42,632 nt of DNA from Syntrophobacteraceae bacterium (GTDB taxonomy: Bacteria > Desulfobacterota > Syntrophobacteria > Syntrophobacterales > Syntrophobacteraceae): contig PXBG01000073.1 of assembly GCA_003566995.1 (NCBI GenBank), forward strand, positions 1 to 42,632, written 5' to 3'. The position numbers and the translations under genes are program-made. Under the pieces are notes generated by a model. That model ran no database searches. It worked only from the letters and a program-made list of their open reading frames with translations, and had not been told where the DNA came from. Below are positions 41,750 to 42,632 of the stretch, piece by piece (position 1 is the first letter of the stretch; each line of letters begins with the position of its first letter).

Positions 41750-42632
41750 ATGACTTCCAAGGCCATCCTGGTGGGCCTCTCGGACCTCGAACGGGAGCAG
41801 CTTCAATCCTGGATCCAAGCCATCGTTCCTTCCACGCGTTTCCTTCATGTGGCCCATTGTTCCAGCCTGGAGTCCCTGCCGGAAGAAGGAAATGTCTGTT
41901 TGGGCGTTCTGCGGATCACGGAAGATCAGCCAAAACCCTGGCGGGATGTGTCCCGGTTCAGGGATTTGCTTCCGAAAGTGGCCCCGCTCCTGGTGCTCAT
42001 TCCACCCGGTCAGCCCGAACTCATTCGCCGCTGCCTCAAGGGGGGGGCTGACGACTACTGGATCATGCCCTTCACTGAAGAAGCTTTCATGCCCCGGCTG
42101 CAGGTGCTCCTGGAATGGGCCGCTGTTTCGGAAACGGCCAGGGAATCCGCCGGGGGGGAAGATTCTTCCCGGGACGCCGGGGGGCAGGGTTTCCGTGTCA
42201 TGAGGTTTCTGGGAGGACTGTTTCAACGGAAAGAAGACCATGCCCTGGCCGGGGGGGAGCGCTTTCTCCTGGGAGGGAGGTGGAAGATGATGCGCAACCT
42301 GGGGGGCGGCAGCTATGGGGAGGTCTGGAAGGTGGAAGATTCTGCGACGGGAAAGCGTGCGGTGGCCAAGATTCCCCATTCGGTCAAAAGCAACCGCCGT
42401 TTCATGCACGAGGCGGGAATTTTGAAGCTTTTTCAGGAACACCCCCACGCCGTTCACATGCAGGAGATTGCCCATGAGGGGGGGAAAGTCGTGCTCATTC
42501 AGGAATTTGTGGAGGGCAGGACTCTTCAGGAAATGCTGGATGAAGGCATGGAAGGAGCCCAAAAGGAAAAAGCATTTCTGCAGCTGGTGGAGGTGATGGG
42601 TTACGCGCACTCACAGAATGTCATGCACCGGG
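41750..42632 (+). CDS. Pseudo-receiver domain fused to Ser/Thr protein kinase (partial)
   Basis: At least 294 residues, cut by the window end. Residues 1-123 look like a response-regulator receiver: KAILVGLSD as first strand, VCLGVLR as third, and GGADDYWIMPF near the end. The acidic pair is missing, Arg55 stands at the phospho-acceptor position, and Met106 replaces the conserved Lys, so it should not be phosphorylated. A linker of about 45 residues follows. The kinase domain has glycine loop LGGGSYGEV (184-192), Lys207 in AVAK, Glu221 in helix C, hinge QEFVEGRTL, and ends at VMHR, the start of the HRD motif. GAGGG lies before the ATG at 41750. Confidence 0.8.
   Translation, partial: MTSKAILVGLSDLEREQLQSWIQAIVPSTRFLHVAHCSSLESLPEEGNVCLGVLRITEDQPKPWRDVSRFRDLLPKVAPLLVLIPPGQPELIRRCLKGGADDYWIMPFTEEAFMPRLQVLLEWAAVSETARESAGGEDSSRDAGGQGFRVMRFLGGLFQRKEDHALAGGERFLLGGRWKMMRNLGGGSYGEVWKVEDSATGKRAVAKIPHSVKSNRRFMHEAGILKLFQEHPHAVHMQEIAHEGGKVVLIQEFVEGRTLQEMLDEGMEGAQKEKAFLQLVEVMGYAHSQNVMHR

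Overview
The window looks like the chromosome of a GC-rich, anaerobic Desulfobacterota organism (the former Deltaproteobacteria), probably close to the syntrophic or sulfate-reducing Syntrophobacterales. This rests on gene content: a butyrate-type beta-oxidation set, an oxalate/formate-type antiporter, a CIRCE-controlled hrcA-grpE-dnaK operon, sigma-54 regulation and a corrinoid adenosyltransferase. It is inference; the genus cannot be fixed. There is no prophage, insertion sequence, CRISPR array or rRNA. One tRNA, the initiator tRNA-Met, is present.

Layout. 1-2290: end of a thiolase, an enoyl-CoA hydratase and a butyryl-CoA-type acyl-CoA dehydrogenase, closed by a bidirectional terminator. 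2400-5240 (minus): ribosomal protein S21 and an elongation factor G lying outside a str operon. 5600-6670: an MltD-like murein transglycosylase. 6925-10134 (minus): UspA, a kinase-fold protein, a family-4-like uracil-DNA glycosylase coupled to CobO, and an FmdB zinc-ribbon protein. 10371-16450 (minus): an LpoA-like lipoprotein, then dnaK, grpE and hrcA behind a promoter with CIRCE. 16884-20258: a metallo-beta-lactamase-fold protein, a YnfM-like MFS transporter and a convergent class III CoA-transferase. 20519-21793 (minus): initiator tRNA with its own promoter and terminator, then hisB coupled to an FlK-type thioesterase. 22123-24321: glycogen debranching enzyme.

24588-32880 (minus) is the most interesting part. 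A sensor kinase and NtrC-type sigma-54 activator overlap end to start. Just downstream a strong -24/-12 (sigma-54) promoter, with an inverted repeat about 100 bp upstream of it, precedes four closely spaced genes: two small paralogous helical proteins, a glutamate-family dehydrogenase, and an 880-residue protein joining a degenerate KaiC-like domain to a PEP-synthase-type ATP-grasp domain. I infer a two-component-controlled operon in amino-acid or nitrogen/carbon metabolism. The roles of the paralogues and the hybrid protein are unknown.

33420-36158: a UPF0182 membrane protein with a terminator-like hairpin far upstream. 36329-38574 (minus): two nucleotide-sugar enzymes (RfbB, WbpP/Gne-like). 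38967-39386: an unrecognised small protein. 39387-40244: a gene-poor, partly AT-rich stretch. 40245-41471: OFA-family MFS transporter. 41750-end: a pseudo-receiver fused to a Ser/Thr protein kinase, cut by the window end.

Many long ORFs opposite fusA, dnaK, the ATP-grasp gene, UPF0182 and rfbB are antisense artefacts of high GC content and were left out. Several starts were moved inward where a ribosome-binding site or family length supported it.
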